Below, piece after piece: positions 7,707-13,706 of a DNA stretch of 24,837 nucleotides. Made by a program: the position numbers and the translations under genes. Origin of the DNA: an uncultured Bacteroidales bacterium (GTDB lineage: Bacteria > Bacteroidota > Bacteroidia > Bacteroidales > Paludibacteraceae). Position 1 is the first letter of the stretch; every line of letters starts with the position of its first letter. Under the pieces are notes generated by a model. That model was not told the origin of the DNA, ran no database searches, and was given only the letters and a program-made list of their open reading frames with translations. The stretch lies in assembly GCA_937910305.1 (NCBI GenBank), contig CALEPS010000141.1, forward strand, positions 1 to 24,837, in the 5' to 3' direction.

Positions 7707-8075
7707 TTACCAGCACAAGATCGCTTTGGCCTCTTCGATAGAGTTAATCTCCGGCAGGTTGCAGATATCCTTCATCAGGGTAAAAGCGCCCTTTTCCATG
7801 TCGGAGATTTCGCCATCACCGGCGACGGTATAAAGAATCAAGGCATGTGCCTCTTTGCGGGCGTCTTCATCAGCCTCAGCAATGATGTTGATACCTTGAC
7901 GGATAGACATTCTCTTGTAGCGATCGATAACATCTTGTACCTCGGCAGGATCGTTAGCAAACTTGAATGATTTGATCTCGCGAAGCAACATCTCTGTTTC
8001 GTCATTTGTCATTCCGTCAACATAGGCTACGCCATAAGCCACTGTCAAAGCGGCAACGATTTCATCTCTTGTCAT
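7707..8075 (-). CDS. TerB-like domain protein
   Basis: A 122-aa protein of the TerB (tellurite resistance B-like) helical fold. Two similar acidic halves are seen: AYGVAYVDGMTNDETEML near the N-terminus and LYTVAGDGEISDMEKGAF near the C-terminus. This pattern is typical of TerB domains, which have acidic surfaces thought to bind metal. The start MTRDEIVAAL at 8073-8075 is chosen because the open frame further upstream overlaps the HIT gene and has no family character. It is the last gene of the greA operon and ends at the shared terminator. Its cellular role is unknown; the name does not imply tellurite resistance. Confidence 0.75.
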   Translation of the reverse strand: MTRDEIVAALTVAYGVAYVDGMTNDETEMLLREIKSFKFANDPAEVQDVIDRYKRMSIRQGINIIAEADEDARKEAHALILYTVAGDGEISDMEKGAFTLMKDICNLPEINSIEEAKAILCW

Positions 8076-8133
8076 AGAGTTTAAATTTAAATGGTTAGTA
8101 AAAATGATATCGGGTCTTATGACCTTGTATGTC

Positions 8134-8541
8134 TTATTGCTTATCCATCGCCTCGGCAATCGAGTTGGCGATGATTGCCATTTCCTCTGCCTCAAGACTC
8201 AATTTCGGGTTGGTAAAGAGCATATCTTTCTCCGAGTTCATCGGTACCAGATGTACATGCACATGGTTTACCTCCATCCCAAGAACGGCAACGCCTACAC
8301 GTTTGCAGCCCGTGGCAGCCTTGATTCCTTTCGCTACTTTCTTAGCGAACGTCATGAGGCTTTGCAACTGCTCGTCCGTCAGATCGAAGATATAGTCAGC
8401 CTCCGGTTCCGCCAGTTTCGGCACAACCAGGGTATGCCCTTTTACGATCGGATTGATATCCAGAAAAGCATAGTTCTTGTCATCCTCCGCTACCTTGTAG
8501 CTTGGAATCTCGCCCTTGATAATTTTGGTAAAGAGAGTCAT
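8134..8541 (-). CDS. HIT family nucleotide-binding protein
   Basis: A 135-aa member of the histidine triad superfamily (HINT-like branch), nucleotide hydrolases or transferases acting on adenosine phosphoramidates and related substrates. The family start FTKIIKGEIPSYKVAED is followed by the conserved LDINPIVKGHTLVVPK. The catalytic triad is in NHVHVHLVP (H93, H95, H97). It lies in the operon with greA upstream (39-base gap filled by heptamer repeats) and the TerB-like gene downstream (58-base gap). The exact substrate cannot be read from the sequence. Confidence 0.92.
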   Translation of the reverse strand: MTLFTKIIKGEIPSYKVAEDDKNYAFLDINPIVKGHTLVVPKLAEPEADYIFDLTDEQLQSLMTFAKKVAKGIKAATGCKRVGVAVLGMEVNHVHVHLVPMNSEKDMLFTNPKLSLEAEEMAIIANSIAEAMDKQ

Positions 8542-8544
8542 AAC

Positions 8545-8583
8545 ATTTACGATTTGACGATTTACGATTTAGTCATTTATTTA
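8545..8583. repeat. Heptamer/octamer repeats between greA and the HIT gene
   Basis: Plus-strand units ATTTACG, ATTTGACG, ATTTACG, ATTTAGTC, then ATTTATTTAG. They fill the whole intergenic gap and include the greA stop codon (8581-8583). Confidence 0.8.
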
Positions 8584-9051
8584 GAGGCTGATCTCGAGGA
8601 TCTCGAACTCCAACAGACCGACCGGCACCTGGATCTGCGCCACGTCTCCTACTTTCTTACCCAGCAAGCCTTTCGCTATCGGAGTAGAGATAGAGATCTT
8701 TCCCTCCGCAATGTTTGCTTCGCCTTCCGTTACCAGTTGGAATGTTTTCTCCATGCCGGTATTTTTCTGACGGACGCGCACCTTGGTCAGGAGTTTGACC
8801 TCGTCTGTACCGAGATCCGCGGTGTTCAGCACGCGTGCATCCATCAGCCGAGATTTCAGCAGCGCGATCTTGGTCTCCAGAGCGCCTTGCGCCTCTTTCG
8901 CTGCGTCATACTCCGCATTCTCACTCAAATCGCCCTTCTCACGTGCCTCTGCGATAGCGGCAATGATACGTGGGCGCTCCACAGTCTCCAAGAACTGGAG
9001 CTCCTCTTTCAGTTTTTTAAGACCTTCTTCGGTCATGTACGTTACTGCCAT
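8581..9051 (-). CDS. greA: Transcription elongation factor GreA
   Basis: GreA rescues backtracked RNA polymerase by stimulating cleavage of the nascent RNA through the secondary channel. The 156-aa product is close to the usual 158. The N-terminal coiled coil (about 8-75) carries the tip acidic pair D41 and E44 in GDLSENAEYDAAKE. The C-terminal FKBP-like globular domain ends in the usual ISISTPIAKGLLGKKVGD. The start MAVTYMTEEGL fits the family. Both flanks are occupied by 7/8-bp repeats. It is probably transcribed from the promoter at 9376-9406 through the small upstream ORF. Confidence 0.96.
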   Translation of the reverse strand: MAVTYMTEEGLKKLKEELQFLETVERPRIIAAIAEAREKGDLSENAEYDAAKEAQGALETKIALLKSRLMDARVLNTADLGTDEVKLLTKVRVRQKNTGMEKTFQLVTEGEANIAEGKISISTPIAKGLLGKKVGDVAQIQVPVGLLEFEILEISL

Positions 9052-9062
9052 AATATTTTGTC

Positions 9063-9102
9063 ATTTAATCATTTACCATTTAATCATTTACCATTTCTAA
9101 TC
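9063..9102. repeat. Heptamer/octamer repeats upstream of greA
   Basis: Alternating plus-strand units ATTTAATC, ATTTACC, ATTTAATC, ATTTACC, then ATTTCTAATC. A GC-richer 37-base spacer (9103-9139) separates it from the next tract. Confidence 0.8.
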
Positions 9103-9139
9103 TCCCTCCGGTCGAACGATCTGCTTCGCCGTATGGGTC

Positions 9140-9178
9140 ATTTACCATTAAATCATTTACCATTTACGATTTAAAATC
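9140..9178. repeat. Heptamer/octamer repeats overlapping the end of the small ORF
   Basis: Plus-strand units ATTTACC, ATTAAATC, ATTTACC, ATTTACG, ATTTAAAATC. On the minus strand this tract encodes the last residues (LNRKW) and the stop codon of the 35-aa ORF. Confidence 0.75.
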
Positions 9179-9264
9179 TCGCTCGCAATAATCGCTTTGC
9201 GAACTTCCTCTATATCCGTTAAGTCCGGTATCTGAGGTTTCGTGGTATTCGTTTCTTCAGCCAT
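9157..9264 (-). CDS. Small conserved-looking protein, 35 aa
   Basis: A short ORF encoding MAEETNTTKPQIPDLTDIEE and then VRKAIIASEILNRKW. It begins 112 bases downstream of a strong promoter (9376-9406) and is the first reading frame of the greA operon. The acidic and helical composition, and an ending that resembles short Bacteroidales proteins finishing in SEILNRKY (from memory), suggest a real gene. I do not recognise a function. The last five codons and the stop lie in a repeat tract, so the C-terminus may have been altered by repeat spread. Two leader hairpins precede it, the nearer ending in a T-run directly before the ATG. Confidence 0.55.
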   Translation of the reverse strand: MAEETNTTKPQIPDLTDIEEVRKAIIASEILNRKW

Positions 9265-9266
9265 AT

Positions 9267-9287
9267 AAAAAATAAGGCCTACGCCTT
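9267..9287 (-). terminator. Terminator-like hairpin directly before the 35-aa ORF
   Basis: On the minus strand AAGGC, loop GTAG, GCCTT, then ATTTTTT. It ends 2 bases before the ATG at 9264 and lies within the leader of the greA operon, so it may act as an attenuator or just as a leader stem. Confidence 0.4.
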
Positions 9288-9303
9288 TGCTTTTTGTTTA
9301 AAA

Positions 9304-9333
9304 GTAATAGGAAACTTCACAGCCTCCTATTAC
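9304..9333 (-). promoter_or_regulatory. Leader stem-loop in greA operon
   Basis: A perfect 9-bp inverted repeat, GTAATAGGA and TCCTATTAC, with a 12-nt loop, in the transcribed leader of the small ORF-greA operon. The loop (GGCTGTGAAGTT on the minus strand), with the adjacent A of the stem, includes AGGC, which could pair with GCCT of the second hairpin. An alternative fold is therefore possible. Confidence 0.45.
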
Positions 9334-9375
9334 CATTAAACCTAAACCTTAACTATGAAAATTTTGTTTTCGATG

Positions 9376-9406
9376 CAAAAGTACTGCTTTTATTTGGAAT
9401 AGCCAA
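9376..9406 (-). promoter_or_regulatory. Promoter of the small ORF-greA-HIT-TerB operon
   Basis: The minus-strand -7 box TACTTTTG (9376-9383) and TTG at 9404-9406 have a 20-nt spacer. The context GCAGTACTTTTGCA matches both tRNA promoters. A leader of about 105 nt follows before the ATG at 9264. Confidence 0.75.
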
Positions 9407-9426
9407 ATTTTTTTACAAAAAAATGC

Positions 9427-10797
9427 TTATTTTGTTTGTTTTTTTACTATTTCGCCCATTAACGTAGCCGCAGTGGCCTCGTAAATACGTACCATAACGA
9501 GATCTCCTATCTTTTCGTCCGTACGGGGGAAGACGACTGTCTTGTACTGCTCCGTTCTGCCGAACATGTCATTCCGGCTGCGTTTGGAGAAGCCCTCCAC
9601 AAGCACTTCGACTATTTTGCCGATCTCCCGGTGGTTGGACTCCATGGAGAGTTGGTTCTGGAGCGCTATGATCTCGTTGAGCCGGCGGATCTTCTCCTCC
9701 TCCGGCACGTTGTCCGGGAGGTGTTTCGAAGCATAGGTACCGGGCCGCTCCGAATATTTGAACATAAACGCGGAGTCAAAGCCCACCTCCCGCATGAGTT
9801 TGAGGGTTTGCATGTGGTCCTCCTGCGTCTCGTCATGAAAGCCGCACAGGATATCCGTACTGATCGCCGCAGTAGGCAAGATTCGCCGGATAGCGGCAAT
9901 ACGATCCAGATACCACTCACGCGTATATTTGCGGTTCATCAGTTTAAGGACATGGTTCGACCCCGATTGCACCGCCAGGTGGATGAACTTGCACAGGTTA
10001 GGGTGCCTGCTAATCGCCTCGAGCGTCTTGTCGGACATGTCTTTGGGATGGCTGGTGGTAAAACGGATACGCATATCCGGCACCGCGTCCGCCACTATCT
10101 CCAGCAGGTCTGCGAAATCAATACATTTATCATTTTCACATTTACCATTTACCATCGGAGTATAGCAGTAGGAGTTGACATTCTGTCCGAGGAGGGTTAC
10201 TTCCTTATATCCCTTCGCCTGCAGATCGCGCACCTCATTAAGGATCGACTCCACGTCGCGGCTTCGTTCCCTGCCGCGGGTATAAGGAACCACGCAATAG
10301 GCGCAGAAATTATTACATCCTCGCATGATAGAGACAAAACCGCTTATAGAGCGTCCAATCCGTGCCGGTACGATCTGGCGATAAGTCTCTGTAGTACTGA
10401 GTTCCACATTCATCGCCTTATGTCCCTTATAGCACTGCGCCAGCAGATTAGGTATATCCAGATAAGCGTCCGGTCCTGCGACAAAATCCACATTATACTC
10501 ATCGAGCAGTTGGCGCCCCATTCGTTCCGCCATGCAGCCTATCACACCAATAATCTTGTCCCTGTTCCCGATAGGCATTTTCTGGTTTCGCAGATGAGCG
10601 CTCATCTCCCGCAGGCGCGCACCCACTTTCTGCTCCGCGTTATCACGTATCGAACAGGTATTGAGCAGCACGACATCCGCCGTCTCCCAACTATCCGTTA
10701 TTTCAGCCCCTGTAGTCTGCATAATTGCAGCCACAACCTCGCTGTCCGCCACGTTCATTTGGCAGCCATAAGTCTCTATATAGAATTTTTTTATCAT
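9427..10797 (-). CDS. miaB: tRNA-2-methylthio-N6-dimethylallyladenosine synthase MiaB
   Basis: Radical-SAM methylthiotransferase that converts i6A37 to ms2i6A37 in tRNAs. The 456-aa product has the UPF0004 domain with C12, C48 and C88, which bind the auxiliary 4Fe-4S cluster. The radical-SAM core follows, with C161, C165 and C168 in MRGCNNFCAYCVVPYTRGRE, then a C-terminal TRAM domain from about 385. The start MIKKFYIETYGCQMN at 10795-10797 is correct. The open frame beyond it runs antisense through tRNA-Pro and yields a known artefact peptide. Residues 216-225 (within TPMVNGKCENDKC) are encoded by 7/8-bp repeats (10125-10153), where related proteins have a short variable loop. It is divergent from tRNA-Pro, with only 5 bases between its ATG and the tRNA promoter's TTG. 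Confidence 0.96.
   Translation of the reverse strand: MIKKFYIETYGCQMNVADSEVVAAIMQTTGAEITDSWETADVVLLNTCSIRDNAEQKVGARLREMSAHLRNQKMPIGNRDKIIGVIGCMAERMGRQLLDEYNVDFVAGPDAYLDIPNLLAQCYKGHKAMNVELSTTETYRQIVPARIGRSISGFVSIMRGCNNFCAYCVVPYTRGRERSRDVESILNEVRDLQAKGYKEVTLLGQNVNSYCYTPMVNGKCENDKCIDFADLLEIVADAVPDMRIRFTTSHPKDMSDKTLEAISRHPNLCKFIHLAVQSGSNHVLKLMNRKYTREWYLDRIAAIRRILPTAAISTDILCGFHDETQEDHMQTLKLMREVGFDSAFMFKYSERPGTYASKHLPDNVPEEEKIRRLNEIIALQNQLSMESNHREIGKIVEVLVEGFSKRSRNDMFGRTEQYKTVVFPRTDEKIGDLVMVRIYEATAATLMGEIVKKQTK
10125..10153. repeat. Heptamer/octamer repeats inside miaB
   Basis: Plus-strand units ATTTATC, ATTTTCAC, ATTTACC, ATTTACC. They are the same motif as the tracts around greA but here sit within the miaB reading frame and are read as V-N-G-K-C-E-N-D-K-C. 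Confidence 0.8.
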
Positions 10798-10802
10798 TTT
10801 TC

Positions 10803-10833
10803 TTGCATATTTCAAAAAAAAGCAGTACCTTTG
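10803..10833 (+). promoter_or_regulatory. Promoter of tRNA-Pro
   Basis: TTG (10803-10805), 20-nt spacer, TACCTTTG (10826-10833). The sequence from TTCAAAAAAAAGCAGTAC onward matches the tRNA-Phe promoter region almost base for base. Confidence 0.75.
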
Positions 10834-10859
10834 CACCCGATTTCGCGTAAGACGCGAGA

Positions 10860-10933
10860 CGGGGAGTGGCGCAGCCCGGTAGCGCAACGGTCTGGGGGAC
10901 CGGAGGTCGCGTGTTCGAATCACGTCTCCCCGA
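10860..10933 (+). tRNA. tRNA-Pro (anticodon GGG)
   Basis: A 74-nt cloverleaf. The acceptor CGGGGAG (10860-10866) pairs fully with CTCCCCG (10926-10932), and the discriminator is A10933. The D-arm is GCGC/GCGC. The anticodon loop CTGGGGG has GGG at 10894-10896. The T-loop TTCGAAT is present. CCA is not encoded. The first anticodon-stem pair is a mismatch (A-G). A 5-bp leader hairpin (TCGCG/CGCGA, 10843-10857) sits just before it. Confidence 0.93.
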
Positions 10934-10935
10934 CA

Positions 10936-10961
10936 AGAGAACCAAGCGGTTCTCTTTTTTT
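10936..10961 (+). terminator. Intrinsic terminator of tRNA-Pro
   Basis: AGAGAACC, loop AAGC, GGTTCTCT: a perfect 8-bp stem followed by six T. It begins 2 bases after the tRNA end. Confidence 0.9.
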
Positions 10962-10983
10962 GTAGACGTAATTCTCCACGGTG

Positions 10984-11006
10984 TTCTTAGCCACAAGGGC
11001 ACGTTA
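10984..11006 (+). repeat. Repeated segment downstream of tRNA gene, copy 2
   Basis: TTCTTAGCCACAAGGGCACG followed by TTA. It matches the segment at 5530-5553 after the tRNA-Phe terminator. Its last three bases are the porW stop codon on the other strand. Confidence 0.5.
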
Positions 11007-13598
11007 CTCCCCGACAACTAAAGGCAGGTTTACTTCGGTAACTGCCTTTAATTGTACTTTCTGCAAGACGGTCTGCATTTCTGCATTCTGCTGCAACAGT
11101 CCCATCCACCATTCCGCTTCATCCATATCCGCGAATCCGCTGACTCGCAGCGCGCAGCCTTTACCGAAGACCGGCATTTTCTGCAGGTCGAAATCCCGGA
11201 TCAGGAACTGCGAGAAGTTGAACAACGCCACTTCGTATAACAGGTCATTCAGAGCCTGCTCATCCGCTTTCGGCAGGATCAGCAGTACCACCGAAGGCTG
11301 GTTGCGGTCTTCGCTCCATTGCTGTTCCTCTTCTTTCTTCTCCTGCGGTTGTGCTTCCGTTTGTTCTCTCAGTTCGGCCAAATCACCCGTAGAGCCGCCT
11401 TTCTGGCTCTCCATTCCTTGCCCCATCATTGCTAACATGTCCTTCGCCATAGCACCCATCTCCGTATCTCCATAACGGGAAACGAGGTCTTGCAGTTCCG
11501 CCACGAAAGCATCCTGTCCTTCCGTACGGGCAACCGAGACAGCATTGAGGAAGAGGAATCGCGGCATGAGCGCGCTTTGCGGGAAAGCGGTGTCCGCATA
11601 TTGTTTGTTGGCCTTGACGAGCGCATATTCTCCTTTGGTATAAGCCCCATAGGTAGCCGCATAGAGTGAGTCCTGCTCCGCCAGCATCCGTTGCATCCGC
11701 GCTATATACGCCGAGTCTTGGCGCAACGCCTGCATCTGTTGGTCCTCATAGATAGGAGCCAGACAAGCATGGTTCGGGAAACGGCGCTCCAACTCCCGCA
11801 AGGTCTCTTCCGCCTGCTGCTGATCCTCCAAGCGGTCACGATAGATGAAATAGAGCGCTACCATAGCTTCCCGCCACAAGCTGTCGCTGAGGGCATAATC
11901 CTGCTCCGTGCGCGGGATCTGCTGGAGATAATACTCCGGTTTATGGGTGTCCGTTTCCACCGGCTGGCGGAGTTCCGTTGAATCCGCTGCAAGTGCGGTA
12001 GAGTCCTGATCCTCCGGATTCTCCTCATCGGCGAACGAGGCTGTGACTTGTTTGTTCTGCCTTCTCCAGTTATCCTCCAGCGGTCTGTTGCCCCATCTGC
12101 GGCGCCATTCCTGCTGACCCTGTTTCATCAACTGGGGGTTATAGAAATACCACTCGCCTTTCTGCGCTCCGCCTCCGCCTAACATATTAGCGGTATTCAC
12201 ACTTCTGGGCATATCGTCTCCGTGCGCGAGTTCACGCGCTTCCTGTGCCTGGCGGATCGAGTCCTGTTTCTCCGTCTCTATGAGTTCGGCGATGATTTTA
12301 TCGACAACAGCCCGTTGTTCCTCTTCGGACATATGTCCGAGCCGCTGAAGCGAATCCTGGAGTTGCGACTGGTTGTACGAGACGATCAGTTCGTCCAGCA
12401 CCTCCGATCGTTTCTGCACCCGTGCATAGTCCTCATGCTCGGCTGTCAGGATAGTGATTGCTTCGCGATAACATGGCTGCGCTTTCACGTACGCGCGTTG
12501 TTCAAAATATATATCGCCCGCGCGCACGAGGACTGCCGCCTTGGCTGTCCCTGCCTGGGTTGACTCCGCTATTGCCTTCTCATACATCTCCAGAGCTTTG
12601 GTTGTATCTTTCGTTTGGAGATAGATATTTCCCATCGCGCCGTAGATCTGGTCCAGACGGTCTTTGAATTTCGATTGCTTGGTCATGGTACGCAGTTTGC
12701 GAAGCGAGTTCTTCCCACCCAGTTCCGCCATGCGTATGCGTGCGTTGAACTCCATGTCGTTAGGCGGCGCCATGCGTACGACAGACTTGTATGACTGGAT
12801 CGCCTCCTCTCGTTGGGAGTTCATCTCATATAGTTGTCCCAGGACATATGCGAACCTCGGGCGGTAGATCTTCCGTTTCTCGTGTGGTAGCGCCAGTTTG
12901 ACGAAGGGTATCGCCTCGCGGTAATGTTCGCCCTTGAGCAGCACGTCCGCCTTGACCGCCGAATAGAGTTTGGCATGCTTGCGGCTGAGCGCATCTATCT
13001 GCACGCGGTTCAGCATATCTTCCGCCTCGTATTGCCATCCCATCTCGGCGTATGCGCGCGCAATCCACAGCTGGCATTGCGCAATCATATCCGGGTCGTT
13101 CTGGTAATGATTGATAATATAGTTGAAGGTGCTGACGGCTCCGAGGAAATCGCCTTTGTGGAACTCCGCCTCGCCAAGGCGCATCCACGCAAGGTCCATG
13201 TTGGCATTGAACTCTTCGGATTTGAGCCATAGTTTATATTTAGGATCGTTCGCCTTTTTAGGGTCGCGTTTCGGTTTCGATTTGATAGAATGCAGTTTGA
13301 TACATTTGCGGCATTTCTCGATGGTCTTGTCCATCTGAGTAGCCGACGCTTCTGCGGCTGCATGATTGGACACCGGATAAAGATACAGCACGCGGCTGTA
13401 GTCATCCGTATTGGCGTCCCGGATGGCTTTGAGGCCCTCTTCGTACGCTATATTGCCGTTATAGAGAATATTATATTTGACTTTCGTCTGGTGGAACGAA
13501 CGGGTCGCCCATGTGTTTTTCTGGGTGGAACAAGAGGAGAGAAGCAGGATGACTAACCCTACTGATAAGAAATGTACTATTTTTAAGATTCCCCGCAT
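11004..13598 (-). CDS. porW: T9SS TPR lipoprotein SprE/PorW
   Basis: Outer-membrane-anchored lipoprotein of the type IX secretion system. In known systems PorW/SprE links the PorK/PorN ring to the rest of the machine. The 864-aa product begins MRGILKIVHFLSVGLVILLL then SSC, with the lipid cysteine at 23. It is followed by STQKNTWATRSFHQTKVKYN and YNGNIAYEEGLKAI, the typical SprE/PorW opening. TPR-like helices fill about 120-420. The rest is a Gln/Glu-rich, less conserved C-terminal half ending in a small alpha-beta region. The ATG at 13596-13598 is chosen over the open-frame start at 13667 because it begins the signal peptide. It lies 102 bases after tsaB with short repeats between. It is co-oriented with a T9SS cargo gene and probable partners upstream. 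Confidence 0.85.
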   Translation of the reverse strand: MRGILKIVHFLSVGLVILLLSSCSTQKNTWATRSFHQTKVKYNILYNGNIAYEEGLKAIRDANTDDYSRVLYLYPVSNHAAAEASATQMDKTIEKCRKCIKLHSIKSKPKRDPKKANDPKYKLWLKSEEFNANMDLAWMRLGEAEFHKGDFLGAVSTFNYIINHYQNDPDMIAQCQLWIARAYAEMGWQYEAEDMLNRVQIDALSRKHAKLYSAVKADVLLKGEHYREAIPFVKLALPHEKRKIYRPRFAYVLGQLYEMNSQREEAIQSYKSVVRMAPPNDMEFNARIRMAELGGKNSLRKLRTMTKQSKFKDRLDQIYGAMGNIYLQTKDTTKALEMYEKAIAESTQAGTAKAAVLVRAGDIYFEQRAYVKAQPCYREAITILTAEHEDYARVQKRSEVLDELIVSYNQSQLQDSLQRLGHMSEEEQRAVVDKIIAELIETEKQDSIRQAQEARELAHGDDMPRSVNTANMLGGGGAQKGEWYFYNPQLMKQGQQEWRRRWGNRPLEDNWRRQNKQVTASFADEENPEDQDSTALAADSTELRQPVETDTHKPEYYLQQIPRTEQDYALSDSLWREAMVALYFIYRDRLEDQQQAEETLRELERRFPNHACLAPIYEDQQMQALRQDSAYIARMQRMLAEQDSLYAATYGAYTKGEYALVKANKQYADTAFPQSALMPRFLFLNAVSVARTEGQDAFVAELQDLVSRYGDTEMGAMAKDMLAMMGQGMESQKGGSTGDLAELREQTEAQPQEKKEEEQQWSEDRNQPSVVLLILPKADEQALNDLLYEVALFNFSQFLIRDFDLQKMPVFGKGCALRVSGFADMDEAEWWMGLLQQNAEMQTVLQKVQLKAVTEVNLPLVVGE
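11019..11050. repeat. Strong inverted repeat inside the 3' end of porW
   Basis: TAAAGGCAG (11019-11027) and CTGCCTTTA (11042-11050) enclose an inner TTAC-TTCG-GTAA after a 2-base bulge, making 13 pairs. On the plus strand the loop is a cTTCGg tetraloop. It lies in the last codons of porW. No T-run follows on the minus strand, so it is not a standard terminator. Confidence 0.6.
13570..13588. repeat. 19-bp direct repeat, copy 1 (in porW signal peptide codons)
   Basis: The 19 bases AAATGTACTATTTTTAAGA are identical to 13688-13706. The copies are 118 bases apart and bracket the tsaB-porW gap. Confidence 0.8.
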
Positions 13599-13620
13599 CA
13601 AATATGAAGTTGCTCTTGTC

Positions 13621-13661
13621 CCGTAAATGAGCCGTAAACGAGTCGTAAGTGAGTCGTAAAA
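13621..13661. repeat. 11-bp tandem repeat upstream of porW
   Basis: CCGTAAATGAG CCGTAAACGAG TCGTAAGTGAG TCGTAAAA: nearly four units of YCGTAARYGAG. The period is close to one turn of DNA, and the tract lies 23-63 bases upstream of the porW ATG. No TAnnTTTG box is seen here, so it may be a regulator site or another microsatellite. Confidence 0.6.
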
Positions 13662-13687
13662 GTTCACAGTCTCATTTGGACGTAATA

Positions 13688-13706
13688 AAATGTACTATTT
13701 TTAAGA
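13688..13706. repeat. 19-bp direct repeat, copy 2 (over tsaB stop)
   Basis: AAATGTACTATTTTTAAGA, identical to 13570-13588. It covers the tsaB stop codon (13701-13703). Confidence 0.8.

Noticed and set aside
8104..9174. 356-aa plus-strand open frame
   Set aside because: Antisense of the HIT and greA genes and their repeat spacers.
8545..9178. Repeats around greA as a CRISPR array
   Set aside because: Units are 7-8 bp in direct tandem with no spacers, so not CRISPR.
10798..10923. N-terminal extension of MiaB
   Set aside because: It runs antisense through tRNA-Pro and its promoter; MIKKFYIETYGCQMN is the family's normal start.
9631..10965. 444-aa plus-strand open frame
   Set aside because: Antisense of miaB and overlaps tRNA-Pro; no protein features.
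10703..11017. Minus-strand ORF over tRNA-Pro with the peptide RRDSNTRPPVPQTVALPGCA
   Set aside because: This is the well-known translation artefact of the antisense strand of a tRNA gene.
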